Part shown: in pieces, positions 41,614 to 49,550 of the stretch
How positions within the stretch are numbered: the first letter of the stretch is position 1
Layout of the letters: each line of letters begins with the position of its first letter
Source of the DNA: CAYNLK01 sp964398055
Lineage (GTDB): Bacteria; Chloroflexota; Anaerolineae; 4572-78; J111
Assembly (NCBI GenBank): GCA_964398055.1
Contig: CAYNLK010000009.1
Location: 113,583-177,582, forward strand
Length of the DNA: 64,000 bases
Reading direction: 5' to 3'
Position numbers and translations under genes: made by a program
The notes under the pieces: model-generated
Databases searched by the model: none
The model's input: only the letters and a program-made list of their open reading frames with translations
What the model was told of the DNA's origin: nothing

Positions 41614-42069
41614 ATGGGTGTGATCCATCATTTTAGAGGTCATGATGGGAGGTGGGCTTGGGCAGACGTCCCCTTGCAGGATTATGGCCCTGTCCGGCCT
41701 GGGGTTACCGTGCAACGTTTTATCAGCCGCCAGGACAACTCCAATAATATGGAATTGCGCTATTTTGAATTAGAACCGGGTGCGTGTAGCAACTATGAAC
41801 AACACAATTACGAACACGCCGTGCTGGTTTTACGCGGGCGAGGAACCGTCCGTCTGGGTGAAGAACTCTTGCCCATTCAATTTGGTGACGCCATCTTTGT
41901 GGAAGCAGATGAGATTCACCAATTCCGGGCGGCCGACGATGAGCCGCTCGGTTTTCTGTGCGCCGTTTTGGATAAAGAGTTGCGGGTGACGGTGCATGGG
42001 GAACAAAAGCTGGTTATTTTTGACGATGAGACGGGTGAACCAAGCAAAAACCCCCGCCTCAATAGGTGA
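41614..42069 (+). CDS. Cupin-domain protein
   Basis: 151 residues. One cupin domain with EPGACSNYEQHNYEHAVLVLRG (three potential metal-binding His/Glu) and a second motif FGDAIFVEADEIHQFRA. The ATG follows GGAGG by about ten bases. It is divergent from the dehydrogenase gene and may share its control region. Ligand unknown. The terminator overlaps the last codons. Confidence 0.82.
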   Translation: MGVIHHFRGHDGRWAWADVPLQDYGPVRPGVTVQRFISRQDNSNNMELRYFELEPGACSNYEQHNYEHAVLVLRGRGTVRLGEELLPIQFGDAIFVEADEIHQFRAADDEPLGFLCAVLDKELRVTVHGEQKLVIFDDETGEPSKNPRLNR

Positions 42070-42085
42070 ACGGGGGCTATTTTTG
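42051..42085 (+). terminator. Convergent terminator after the cupin gene
   Basis: The 6-bp GC stem CCCCCG/CGGGGG is flanked by five A upstream and CTATTTTT downstream, so it works in both directions. It overlaps the cupin stop codon and lies just beyond the carbamoyltransferase stop. Confidence 0.75.
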
Positions 42086-42104
42086 TAAGCTCAGTCAGTA
42101 ATCG

Positions 42105-43943
42105 CTAATCGACCTGATCCGGACTCAAGTGGGAGCCGGGGGCAATATAATCCTCCGGTTTCTTCAGCAGAAACGGCCCCATCACCAACTGGTCGATGTC
42201 GGAGGCGGTGAAGGTGTTGATGGCTTCCTGAGGCGTGTTGACAATCGGCTCGCCGCGCAGGTTGTAGGAGGTGTTCAGCAGCACCGGCACGCCGGTCGCC
42301 TCGCCGAATTTCTTGATGATCTTGTAGTAGGGCCGGTTCCACTCCTCGCGCACGCTCTGCAGCCGGCCGGTGCCGTTGTGACAAACGGCCTGGATTTTAT
42401 CCCACTTATCCTGGGGAATGTCGGAAACCATCAGCATGTAGCGCGGCGGGTATTGCTTGTCCAGGTTGGGCGAAGAGAAATATTCCTGGGCCCGCTCCTC
42501 GATGACCACCGGAGCAAAAGGCCGGAACGGTTCCCGGAATTTGATCTTGGTGTTGACGACCTCCTTCATCTCCTCCCAGCGTGGGTCGGCCAGAATGGAA
42601 CGGTTGCCCAAAGCCCGCGGCCCCCACTCAAAGCGGTCGCGATACCAGCCGATCACCTTTCGCCTGAGCAGGGCGTCGACTGCCTGGTCGAGCTGCTTAT
42701 CCTCGTCGTCAAATTCCTCGTAGGCAAAGCCGGACTGCTTGATCGCCGCCAGCATCTCCCCTTCAGAATAGTCTGCGCCCCAGTAGGCGTGTTCCAGGGT
42801 GAACTGGCGCGGCTGGCCGAAGATGACGTGATAGGCGTACAAGGCCGCCCCAATCGCCCCGCCCGAGTCGCCCGCAGCCGGCTGGATAAAAACATTCTCA
42901 AAGGGTGTTTCCCGCATAATCCGGCCGTTAGCCACGCTGTTAAGCGCCACCCCGCCGGCCATCACCAGATTCTTGGAGCCGCTCTGGCGATGGGCTGCGT
43001 AGGCCATCTTCAACATAATCTCTTCAGTCACCCGCTGGATGCTGGCGGCGATGTCGGCGTATTTTTGATTCTGGGCTGCCGCGGCCTCGCTCCAGTGGGG
43101 ATGGTCTTTGTGGGGATGGGTGTTGGCTGTGAAAAACTCCGACTCCGCCTTACGCACCGGGCCAAACAACTCGATAAACTTTTGGTTAAAAGTGTGCTCG
43201 GTGGAGTGGTGGAAGCTGAAATAGTCCATGTTGAGGGTCAGGCCGCCGTCATCGTCTACGCGGACTAATTTGTAAACGTCATCCATATATTTTGGCTCAC
43301 CGTAGGGGGCCATGCCCATCACCTTGTACTCGCCGTTGTTGACCCGGAAACCCAGGTAGGCGGTAAAAGCGGAATAGAGCAGTCCCAGCGAGTGGGGGAA
43401 GCGGAGTTCGCGAGTCAAATCGATGCGATTTGGCAGGCCGTTGCCGTTCCAATTGGCCGTGGCCTTGCCCATGGTGGCCGTGGTCCACTCCCCAACGCCA
43501 TCGATTGTGACCACTGCGGCTTCTTCAAACGGGGCGCAGAACATAGCGCTGGCCGCGTGCGTCAGGTGGTGCTCCACAAACAGAATCTTGTTGGCCGGCA
43601 CGCCGATGCCGGTTTGCAGCTTGCTCTTGATCCAAAGCTTCTCGTCAAACCAGGTCACCATCGACTCCCGAAAGACGCCATAGGATTTGGGGAACATGCT
43701 CAGGGTGGTCTGCAAGATGCGTTCAAACTTGACCAGCGGCTTTTCATAGAAGACCACATAATCCAGGTCGTTGGCCGTGATGCCGGCATGTTTCAGGCAG
43801 AACTGGATGGAATGTTGTGGAAAGCTGCTATCGTGCTTTTTGCGGGTAAAGCGCTCTTCTTCGGCCGCAGCTACCAGTTGGCCGTCGACCAGCAAGGCTG
43901 CTGCTGCATCGTGATAGTAACAGGAAACACCTAAAATATTCAT
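42105..43943 (-). CDS. Carbamoyltransferase, NodU/CmcH family (SxtI-like)
   Basis: 612 residues. The N-terminal ASKHA-type domain begins MNILGVSCYYHDAAAALLVDG, with ERFTRKKHDSSFP and VEHHLTHAASAMFC, which holds metal-binding His residues. The C-terminal YrdC-like domain carries GWYRDRFEWGPRALGNRSILADPR. These enzymes transfer a carbamoyl group from carbamoyl phosphate via carbamoyl-AMP to a hydroxyl, for example on sugars or natural products. The gene is followed upstream in the operon by the SxtJ-like and DUF5989 genes, a linkage seen in many bacterial loci. The acceptor here is unknown. Confidence 0.9.
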   Translation of the reverse strand: MNILGVSCYYHDAAAALLVDGQLVAAAEEERFTRKKHDSSFPQHSIQFCLKHAGITANDLDYVVFYEKPLVKFERILQTTLSMFPKSYGVFRESMVTWFDEKLWIKSKLQTGIGVPANKILFVEHHLTHAASAMFCAPFEEAAVVTIDGVGEWTTATMGKATANWNGNGLPNRIDLTRELRFPHSLGLLYSAFTAYLGFRVNNGEYKVMGMAPYGEPKYMDDVYKLVRVDDDGGLTLNMDYFSFHHSTEHTFNQKFIELFGPVRKAESEFFTANTHPHKDHPHWSEAAAAQNQKYADIAASIQRVTEEIMLKMAYAAHRQSGSKNLVMAGGVALNSVANGRIMRETPFENVFIQPAAGDSGGAIGAALYAYHVIFGQPRQFTLEHAYWGADYSEGEMLAAIKQSGFAYEEFDDEDKQLDQAVDALLRRKVIGWYRDRFEWGPRALGNRSILADPRWEEMKEVVNTKIKFREPFRPFAPVVIEERAQEYFSSPNLDKQYPPRYMLMVSDIPQDKWDKIQAVCHNGTGRLQSVREEWNRPYYKIIKKFGEATGVPVLLNTSYNLRGEPIVNTPQEAINTFTASDIDQLVMGPFLLKKPEDYIAPGSHLSPDQVD

Positions 43944-43947
43944 GCCT

Positions 43948-44505
43948 CTAATATTGCCTCAGTGTATCTTCCAGAGTTTGGTCGCCGGTGCTGCGTGGCC
44001 GCCACAGGGTATCCGGCACCGTTTTGATATGGAGGGGATCACTAAATAGGCGCACGCCCAGGCCAAAGGGAACCAGGATGGTAAAGTAGAAGATCGTCAG
44101 CACCAGCCGGGCCAGCCAGTCGCCCATAAACTGGCCAAAGGCTTTCCAGCCATGCCAGAAATCCTTGATGAGGACAAACCCCAGGGCGATAAACACCACG
44201 CAGGCAAGCCCCATGATCGAGCGGATAATCACTACGTTGGGTTCTTCGACCTGGTTGCCCATCATCAACCTGACCAGGTTGAGCAGCGCTCTGATCGAGC
44301 CGAGGAAGGTCAAAAAAGCCAGCAACAGCGAGCCGTACAACGGATAGCTATGCTTCCAACGGCCTTGCAAGACGCCAAAGAGGGTGATGAGCACTCCAAA
44401 CAGGGTCGGCGTCAGCTTGAAGAAGCCGGTCTGACCGGCGGCGCTGTAATAGACCAGCCCCAGCCCGGTTAACAGAATCCCGAAAATGATGGTCAAGATT
44501 TTCAT
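43948..44505 (-). CDS. SxtJ-family membrane protein
   Basis: 185 residues with four hydrophobic helices (IIFGILLTGLGLVYYSA, LTPTLFGVLITLFGVL, LLLAFLTFLGSIRAL, IIRSIMGLACVVFIALGFVL) and a fifth near the C-terminus. The end, ILVPFGLGVRLFSDPLHIK then WRPR, is the SxtJ signature. The first half looks like an extra membrane domain compared with the short SxtJ of saxitoxin loci. It lies between carbamoyltransferase (four-base gap) and DUF5989 (seven-base gap). It probably forms a membrane complex with them. Confidence 0.8.
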   Translation of the reverse strand: MKILTIIFGILLTGLGLVYYSAAGQTGFFKLTPTLFGVLITLFGVLQGRWKHSYPLYGSLLLAFLTFLGSIRALLNLVRLMMGNQVEEPNVVIIRSIMGLACVVFIALGFVLIKDFWHGWKAFGQFMGDWLARLVLTIFYFTILVPFGLGVRLFSDPLHIKTVPDTLWRPRSTGDQTLEDTLRQY

Positions 44506-44512
44506 AGACTGT

Positions 44513-44695
44513 CTAGAACAGGGTGTAGATGAACGGCGCTACGCCCGAAGATGACGCAAAGACCAAGAGTAGTCCGAATAATAACAAAACAGTGACCATT
44601 GGAATGAGCCACCACAATTTACGGGCCCACAAGAACTGGATGATTTCTCCCGCCACGCTGGTATTGGTCATCATCCCTTTAAAAAAGTTTCCCAT
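44513..44695 (-). CDS. DUF5989 (SxtK-like) small membrane protein
   Basis: 60 residues: a polar start (MGNFFKGMMTNTSVAGEIIQ), the DUF5989 signature FLWARKLWWLIPMVTVLLLFG, and one TM helix. It is the first gene of a three-gene minus-strand operon with SxtJ-like and carbamoyltransferase genes, and this order is conserved in many genomes. The precise role is unknown. Confidence 0.85.
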   Translation of the reverse strand: MGNFFKGMMTNTSVAGEIIQFLWARKLWWLIPMVTVLLLFGLLLVFASSSGVAPFIYTLF

Positions 44696-44724
44696 AATTG
44701 ATTACCCCTTTACGAATTTCTACA

Positions 44725-44866
44725 AAATTTGTGACTACTCACCACCTGCCCCAAACACCTATAATTTTGCCGGGATTTCGGGATTGGGGGAAAAATCCCC
44801 TAATCTCCTAATCCTGGCCCTAAAAACGAGCATTTTTTCGAGCCTGGTGAGTAGTTACCAAAATTT
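44725..44866. mobile_element. MITE-like palindromic element
   Basis: Inverted ends AAATTTGTGACTACTCACCA and, on the other side, the complement of AAATTTTGGTAACTACTCACCA share an exact 11-bp core (44734-44744 with 44845-44855). They bound about 142 bp. The centre has the short palindrome GGGGGAAAAATCCCC. It fills the gap between two minus-strand genes and has no coding capacity. Confidence 0.7.
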
Positions 44867-44887
44867 ATGCCTGATCGTACATCTGTA

Positions 44888-45706
44888 CTAAGATTCGAGC
44901 CGGCCCGGGTGGAGCGGCAGGCGGCGGTCAGCCCGCAGCGCTTCAGACAGGGAAGGCGCCCGTCCACCCCGCTGGACATTGATGATTTCAGCGATAATGC
45001 TGATCGCGATTTCAACCGGATTTTCGGCGCCGATATCCAGGCCGATCGGCGCATAGACCCGTTCAAATTTGGCCGGATCGATGCCTTGCTCTTGCTCCAA
45101 CAATTCAAAAACTGCCTTGACTCGCCGTTTGCTGCCGATCATGCCGATATACCGCGCTGGCGAGTCGAGCACCTCCAATAAACATTCTACATCGTGGCTG
45201 TGACCACGGGTGACCAACACGATAAAAGTGTCGTTGTCGATGGGCCACTGGCGCAAGGTGGCCCGGAAAGGTTGGGCCAGGACTTGATCGGCCATCGGAA
45301 AGCGTTCCCGGTTGGCAAATTTGGGCCGGTCATCCAGGACAACGACCTCAAAATCGATCATTTTGCCCAACTGCGCCAACGGCAGAGCCACGTGGCCGGC
45401 GCCCACGATGATCAGAGTCGGCGGGCGGCGCTGGACCTCCACAAACAGTTCCAGCGAGCCATCATTTTGTTGATAACTCAGCAATTGGGGCCGGCGCTCG
45501 GCCAGACATGCCCGGACCTCGGCTACAAGCTGGTCATTCAAGAATGCCGTGGTCGAGTCGCCAACCGGTACTTTATCCAACCAGACCAATGCTCTCTGGC
45601 CCAGCGCCTGACTGTAAATGCCGGTTGCCTTGACTACTGTGACCAGAGCAACAGATTCGTGGCGCTCGATTGAGGCCAGCAGGTTGTCCAAAAGTTGGTT
45701 GGTCAT
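44888..45706 (-). CDS. XdhC/CoxI family protein with Rossmann domain
   Basis: 272 residues. An N-terminal XdhC-type domain (ESVALVTVVKATG, but without the usual Pro-rich GSSPR motif) is followed by the C-terminal Rossmann part: PTLIIVGAGHVALPLAQLG, VVLDDRPKFANRERFP, VLVTRGHSHDVECL and YIGMIGSKRR. XdhC proteins help insert the sulfurated molybdenum cofactor into xanthine or CO dehydrogenase-type enzymes. No molybdoenzyme genes are in the window, so its client is elsewhere. It lies 64 bases after the partner gene below. Confidence 0.88.
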   Translation of the reverse strand: MTNQLLDNLLASIERHESVALVTVVKATGIYSQALGQRALVWLDKVPVGDSTTAFLNDQLVAEVRACLAERRPQLLSYQQNDGSLELFVEVQRRPPTLIIVGAGHVALPLAQLGKMIDFEVVVLDDRPKFANRERFPMADQVLAQPFRATLRQWPIDNDTFIVLVTRGHSHDVECLLEVLDSPARYIGMIGSKRRVKAVFELLEQEQGIDPAKFERVYAPIGLDIGAENPVEIAISIIAEIINVQRGGRAPSLSEALRADRRLPLHPGRLES

Positions 45707-45770
45707 TGGTTGGTTGTGGTCTGGTTGGGATTTGTAAATTGAAAGGCTATCGGCTTACTCGGCGTATGAT

Positions 45771-46088
45771 CTAGGGCCAACATTCAACATAAATATCCAT
45801 AATCCCGCCGCAGACGCCCAAACTCTGCATACTGATGTCTTCAGTCAAATCGACCTCAACCAGCTGCGGTTGGCCGCTCTCGATCACGTCCAGGCCGGCT
45901 CGAATAACATCCGCTTCACCACAGCCGCCCCCAACGGTGCCGTAATGCTGGCCCAACGGGTGGATCAGCATCTTGGTGCCGACTTCCCGCGGCACTGACC
46001 CGCGCACTCGAACTACCGTGGCCACGGCCACAGGGGTCTCTTTGATCGCTTCGTTCAATTTTTGATAGAACGTTTTGGCGCTTTCCAT
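45771..46088 (-). CDS. Stand-alone XdhC N-terminal domain protein
   Basis: 105 residues containing only the XdhC N-terminal domain: PVAVATVVRVRGSVPREVG, YGTVGGGCGEADVI and the Cys of SLGVCGGIMDIYVE. It has the GSVPR motif that the neighbour at 44888-45706 lacks, so the two may complement each other as a heteromer. Two invariant-type Cys could handle sulfur or cofactor. An extended -10 promoter precedes it. Confidence 0.87.
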   Translation of the reverse strand: MESAKTFYQKLNEAIKETPVAVATVVRVRGSVPREVGTKMLIHPLGQHYGTVGGGCGEADVIRAGLDVIESGQPQLVEVDLTEDISMQSLGVCGGIMDIYVECWP

Positions 46089-46136
46089 AACCGTTAATCT
46101 GCCAAACCATCCCCAACCAGGAATTCACAAAGGATT

Positions 46137-46165
46137 ATTTTAGCATAACCACTAAGGAGGGGCAA
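46137..46165 (-). promoter_or_regulatory. Promoter of the XdhC pair
   Basis: Minus strand TTGCCC (46160-46165), a 17-bp spacer including TGC, then TAAAAT (46137-46142), 48 bases before ATG 46088. The arrangement matches that at 33646-33674. Confidence 0.6.
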
Positions 46166-46169
46166 CAAT

Positions 46170-46595
46170 TTACCATTCATCATCTTCGGGTAATTCCTGG
46201 GCCGGCATATCCAGCCTGACCAGTTCGCCATGAATATTGACGATAATCTTGAAGCCCATCATGCCCAGCATCAGCCGGGCATCCTCAGGTAAACCCTGCT
46301 GCATCACCTGTTCGTCCATTTGCATAATCGAAGAGTCGATCATCGCTTTGGTAAAAATATCATCTTTGCCCAACAACTTCATAATTTGTTCCGATACCAA
46401 CTCTTTATTGGCCGTAGCCTGCTGCTTAATCCACTCGATCACCTGGCGGTCAATCTCTTCGGCCGCTACATGGCGTTTGAAATCACCATCCATAATGATG
46501 TAATAGGGTTCCTGGCCGATAAAAGTAGTTTCGACCGGCTGGCCAGCCTCGTCGTACACCAGGCCGGCAAAAAGGGACTGCCTGTAAGTCGACAT
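46170..46595 (-). CDS. Conserved-looking soluble protein, function unknown
   Basis: 141 residues from ATG 46595, which has AGGTG at a usable distance. In-frame ATG 46601 and GTG 46604 are too close to that site. The start is a beta strand (YRQSLFAGLVYDEAGQPVETTFIG), and TYYI-type strands and HVAAEEIDRQVIEWIKQQA follow. A helical middle and a final strand pair (GFKIIVNIHGELVRLDM) complete it. It is rich in Met. No family recognised. It lies 81 bases upstream of the XdhC operon but has its own position after topA, in the same direction. Confidence 0.6.
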   Translation of the reverse strand: MSTYRQSLFAGLVYDEAGQPVETTFIGQEPYYIIMDGDFKRHVAAEEIDRQVIEWIKQQATANKELVSEQIMKLLGKDDIFTKAMIDSSIMQMDEQVMQQGLPEDARLMLGMMGFKIIVNIHGELVRLDMPAQELPEDDEW

Positions 46596-46677
46596 CTGCA
46601 TCACCTGTGTCTTTAATCGTGCTCCAGTGAAATATTATACCATGAAATCGAGCGCGAAAAATTCAGGTGGACCTGGC

Positions 46678-48702
46678 TTAAGGCTTAGCCTCAGATGGGA
46701 TATTCTCGGTGTAACGGCAGCCCTGGTCATAGCGCGAGCAGCCCAGGAATGGACCAAACTTGCCTGTTTTGACCACCAGACGGCCTTGCCGGCATTGCGG
46801 GCACGGCTGGCCGGCCCTGGCTGATTGGGGCAATGGTTCCGCTCTTTTTTTCGATCTGCCCCCTTTTTTCGATTTGGCCGGCCGCGCCGCCGGTTGTCGT
46901 TCGGCGGCCGCAGCTATCATGGCCTGATCTACCATCGCCTTGAATGGCTCATAAAATTCCTGCATCACCGTTAGCCGGTCGACCTCGCCCCTGGCAATGC
47001 GATCCAGATCGGCCTCCATGTGGGCGGTAAAACCAACGTCGACGACCGGGGGGAGGTGTTTTTCCAGCAGCGCGCACACCTGGTCTCCCAGCGCGGTCGG
47101 ATAGAGTCGTTTTTGTTCCAGGCCCACATATTGGCGCTCTTTCAACGTTTCGACGATGGTGGCGTAGGTGCTGGGCCGGCCAAGTCCCATTTTTTTCAGC
47201 GCGCCGATGAGTTGAGCTTCCGTGTACCGCTGGGGAGGCTGGGTGAAGTGCTGCTGCGGCCGCAGTTGGTGCAGGGTCAGGTCATCCCCTCGAGTCAGGT
47301 CGGGCATGGCTTCGTTTTGAATCTCGGCGCCGGTCTCTTCGGAGTCACGCGGCTCTGTCGCCGGCCGTTTCTGCTGCGTTCGGGCCTCCTCAGCGTCGGC
47401 ATCGATCCCGTACACCTTCAAAAAACCGGCAAAACGAAGCGTACTGCCGCTGGCCCGGAATAGATAACTGGTCGGCCTGGCTGCAACGAATGTCTCGATA
47501 TCAACGGTGACGGTATCGTACACCGCTGGTTTCATCTGGCTGGCGATGAAACGTCGCCAGATGAGCCGGTACAGTTTGTGCTGCTGAGGGGTCAAATATG
47601 GTTCCACTGCTTTGGGAGTTTGCCACGGGTCAACCGGGCGGATAGCCTCGTGAGCCTCCTGGGCGGTTTTGTCGTGGGTCTGGTAGAGGGGTGGTTGAGC
47701 CGGCAGGTAAGCCTCACCCCAAAATTTGGTAACCACCGCCCGGGCGGCTTGCTGCGCTTCCGGCGCTACGGCCACGCTGTCGGTGCGGATATAGGTAATG
47801 AGTCCTACAGTTTTGCCCTCGCCCAATTTCACCCCTTCGTACAACTCCTGGGCTAACTTCATGGTCAAACGGGGATTAAAGCCCAACTGGCTCGAGGCAG
47901 CTTGCTGGAGCGAGTCGGTAGTGAACGGCGGGTATGGTTTGCGTTGGCGGGTTCCTTTCTCGACTTGTTGGACTCGCCAGACCGCGCCCTGGAGATCGGC
48001 CAGCACCTGTTGAGCGTCAGCCTGAGTCTTTAACTCCGGCTTTTTTCCTTTGATCTTGAACAAGGTAGCCCAAAATTTCTGCCGGGCCGGATCAACCGTT
48101 TTGGAGAGTTGGGCCTCGACGCTCCACCATTCTTCCGGCACAAAAGCCTTGATGGCTCGCTCTCGCTCCACCACCAACCACAGCGCCGGTGACTGGACTC
48201 GCCCGGCCGAGAGGCGCTTCATCCCTGAAAAGCCCTGCCACAGCACCGGGCTGACCATGTAACCGACCAGGCGGTCGGTGACCCGGCGGGCTGTTTGGGC
48301 TTCGACCAGGCGCCGGTCGATTGGGCGAGGCGCGGCCAGGGCGGCCCGCAGATCGTGCTCAGTAATGGCCGTAAAGGTGATCCGCTGAATCTTGCCGGCC
48401 ACAGCCCGGCCTAAGCGCTCGGCCACGTGTTGGGCAATGGCCTCTCCTTCTCGATCCATATCGGTGGCCAGGTAGACCACCTCGGTTTTAGCGGCCGCCT
48501 CCTTCAAGGCTGCCACTTTCTTCCCCTTGCCGCGCATCAGGTGCAAGGTGGGGCTGAAATCTGGCAGATTGACGTGCAGGTCGTCGGTGGGCATCTCCAG
48601 AATATGGCCCCCCGTCGCTTCGATGATATAATCCGGCCCCAACATTCCTTTGATCGTGCGGGCTTTCTTGCTCGACTCGACGATTAATAATCTCTTGGTC
48701 AT
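46678..48702 (-). CDS. topA: DNA topoisomerase I (type IA)
   Basis: 674 residues. The N-terminal TOPRIM domain has LLIVESSKKARTIKGML and the metal-binding YLATDMDREGEAIAQH. The catalytic Tyr lies at about residue 304 (LITYIRTDSVAV). SAGRVQSPALWLVVERE and GLGRPSTYATIVETL are standard family blocks. The C-terminus has one zinc ribbon (CPQCRQGRLVVKTGKFGPFLGCSRYDQGC) after a basic linker. E. coli TopA has several such ribbons, so this is a short form. It relaxes negative supercoils. It has a TATAAT box seven bases before the ATG and no ribosome-binding site, consistent with a leaderless mRNA. Confidence 0.93.
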   Translation of the reverse strand: MTKRLLIVESSKKARTIKGMLGPDYIIEATGGHILEMPTDDLHVNLPDFSPTLHLMRGKGKKVAALKEAAAKTEVVYLATDMDREGEAIAQHVAERLGRAVAGKIQRITFTAITEHDLRAALAAPRPIDRRLVEAQTARRVTDRLVGYMVSPVLWQGFSGMKRLSAGRVQSPALWLVVERERAIKAFVPEEWWSVEAQLSKTVDPARQKFWATLFKIKGKKPELKTQADAQQVLADLQGAVWRVQQVEKGTRQRKPYPPFTTDSLQQAASSQLGFNPRLTMKLAQELYEGVKLGEGKTVGLITYIRTDSVAVAPEAQQAARAVVTKFWGEAYLPAQPPLYQTHDKTAQEAHEAIRPVDPWQTPKAVEPYLTPQQHKLYRLIWRRFIASQMKPAVYDTVTVDIETFVAARPTSYLFRASGSTLRFAGFLKVYGIDADAEEARTQQKRPATEPRDSEETGAEIQNEAMPDLTRGDDLTLHQLRPQQHFTQPPQRYTEAQLIGALKKMGLGRPSTYATIVETLKERQYVGLEQKRLYPTALGDQVCALLEKHLPPVVDVGFTAHMEADLDRIARGEVDRLTVMQEFYEPFKAMVDQAMIAAAAERQPAARPAKSKKGGRSKKRAEPLPQSARAGQPCPQCRQGRLVVKTGKFGPFLGCSRYDQGCRYTENIPSEAKP

Positions 48703-49007
48703 ACGGCCAATTATAATAGGAATGTTTTTGAAATCAAGGCGAGCTGCAAACTTCTCTCAAAAATCACCAAATTTTTGGGTACAAAACTACTCGATTATTT
48801 GATAGAATGATAATATGGCTTATTGGCTTTAATATTTGATGGGGACAGGAAGTTATGGTATCTTGCTCCATAGGCTGCCGAGGCTTGGTTGTTTGAGATA
48901 GGGTTATCATTTGGTCTTGGTTATGTTCTGGGCCAGCCCGTTACTTTTTGGGTTAGAAAAAGACTCTACAAGTAGGCGGGGTCAACTGCGAAAGGAGATG
49001 TCTGGTT
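48703..49007. other. Divergent intergenic region between topA and the sigma-factor gene
   Basis: 305 bases. It contains the topA promoter (48710-48737) and, on the plus strand, an extended -10-like TGATAGAAT (48800-48808) whose -10 hexamer matches that at 14729. Upstream of the latter is TCACCA, reminiscent of the polysaccharide promoters but without the 11-bp repeats. Nothing else was recognised. Confidence 0.5.
48710..48737 (-). promoter_or_regulatory. topA promoter, apparently leaderless
   Basis: Minus strand TTGATT (48732-48737), a 16-bp spacer, TATAAT (48710-48715). Seven bases (TGGCCGT) separate it from ATG 48702, so transcription should begin at or next to the start codon. Confidence 0.7.
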
Positions 49008-49550
49008 GTGGATGATGAACGCTCTCTATTGGAGCGGATTGGACAGCACGACCAGCAGGCCCTGGCTCAAGTTCACGATTATTATTTTGATAGAATCTAT
49101 CAATACTTGAGCTACCGCCTGGGCGAACCGGACGCAGCCGCGGATTTAACCGGCGAAGTTTTCTTGGCGCTGGTCAAGGCCTTAAAAGCAGGTAAACCAC
49201 CCCGAACCTCTCTGGGCGGCTGGTTGTATACCGTAGCCCGAAACCTGGCGGCCGATTACATCAAAGAGCAAACCAGGACTGTCCCCTTGATGGACGATAT
49301 AGCAGCCGATGAGCCATCGTTGACGGATAAAATCCATCTAGCTCAGCTTGCGCCGTTGTTGCGGAAAGCTCTGTTACAGTTGACGGAGGAACAACAGCAT
49401 GTAATTGCGCTCAGATTCGGAGAGGAATTGAGCCTGGCCGAGACAGCCCGGTTGATGGATAAATCAGTCGGGGCGGTCAAAGCGCTGCAGCATCGGGCTT
49501 TGGCTTCGTTGGCTCGCTTTATGCCGCAGGAGGTGCGCCGTGACGGATAG
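49008..49550 (+). CDS. Sigma-70 family (ECF-type) RNA polymerase sigma factor
   Basis: 180 residues, GTG start with AAGGAG about ten bases upstream. Region 2 (YYFDRIYQYLSYRLGEPDAAADLTGEVFLALVKAL) contacts the -10 element. Region 4 (LLQLTEEQQHVIALRFGEELSLAETARLM, VGAVKALQHRALASL) contacts the -35. There is no region 1 or 3, so it is an ECF factor. It overlaps the next gene by 11 bases. That gene encodes a membrane protein likely to hold the sigma factor inactive. Possible targets include the nearby pilin gene. Confidence 0.88.
   Translation: MDDERSLLERIGQHDQQALAQVHDYYFDRIYQYLSYRLGEPDAAADLTGEVFLALVKALKAGKPPRTSLGGWLYTVARNLAADYIKEQTRTVPLMDDIAADEPSLTDKIHLAQLAPLLRKALLQLTEEQQHVIALRFGEELSLAETARLMDKSVGAVKALQHRALASLARFMPQEVRRDG

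Noticed and set aside
42129..43268. 379-codon plus-strand frame opposite the carbamoyltransferase
   Set aside because: Antisense shadow of a well-conserved gene with all family motifs on the other strand.
42105..44695. Saxitoxin or similar toxin biosynthesis
   Set aside because: Only the I-J-K-like block is present. No SxtA-type polyketide or other pathway genes are in the window.
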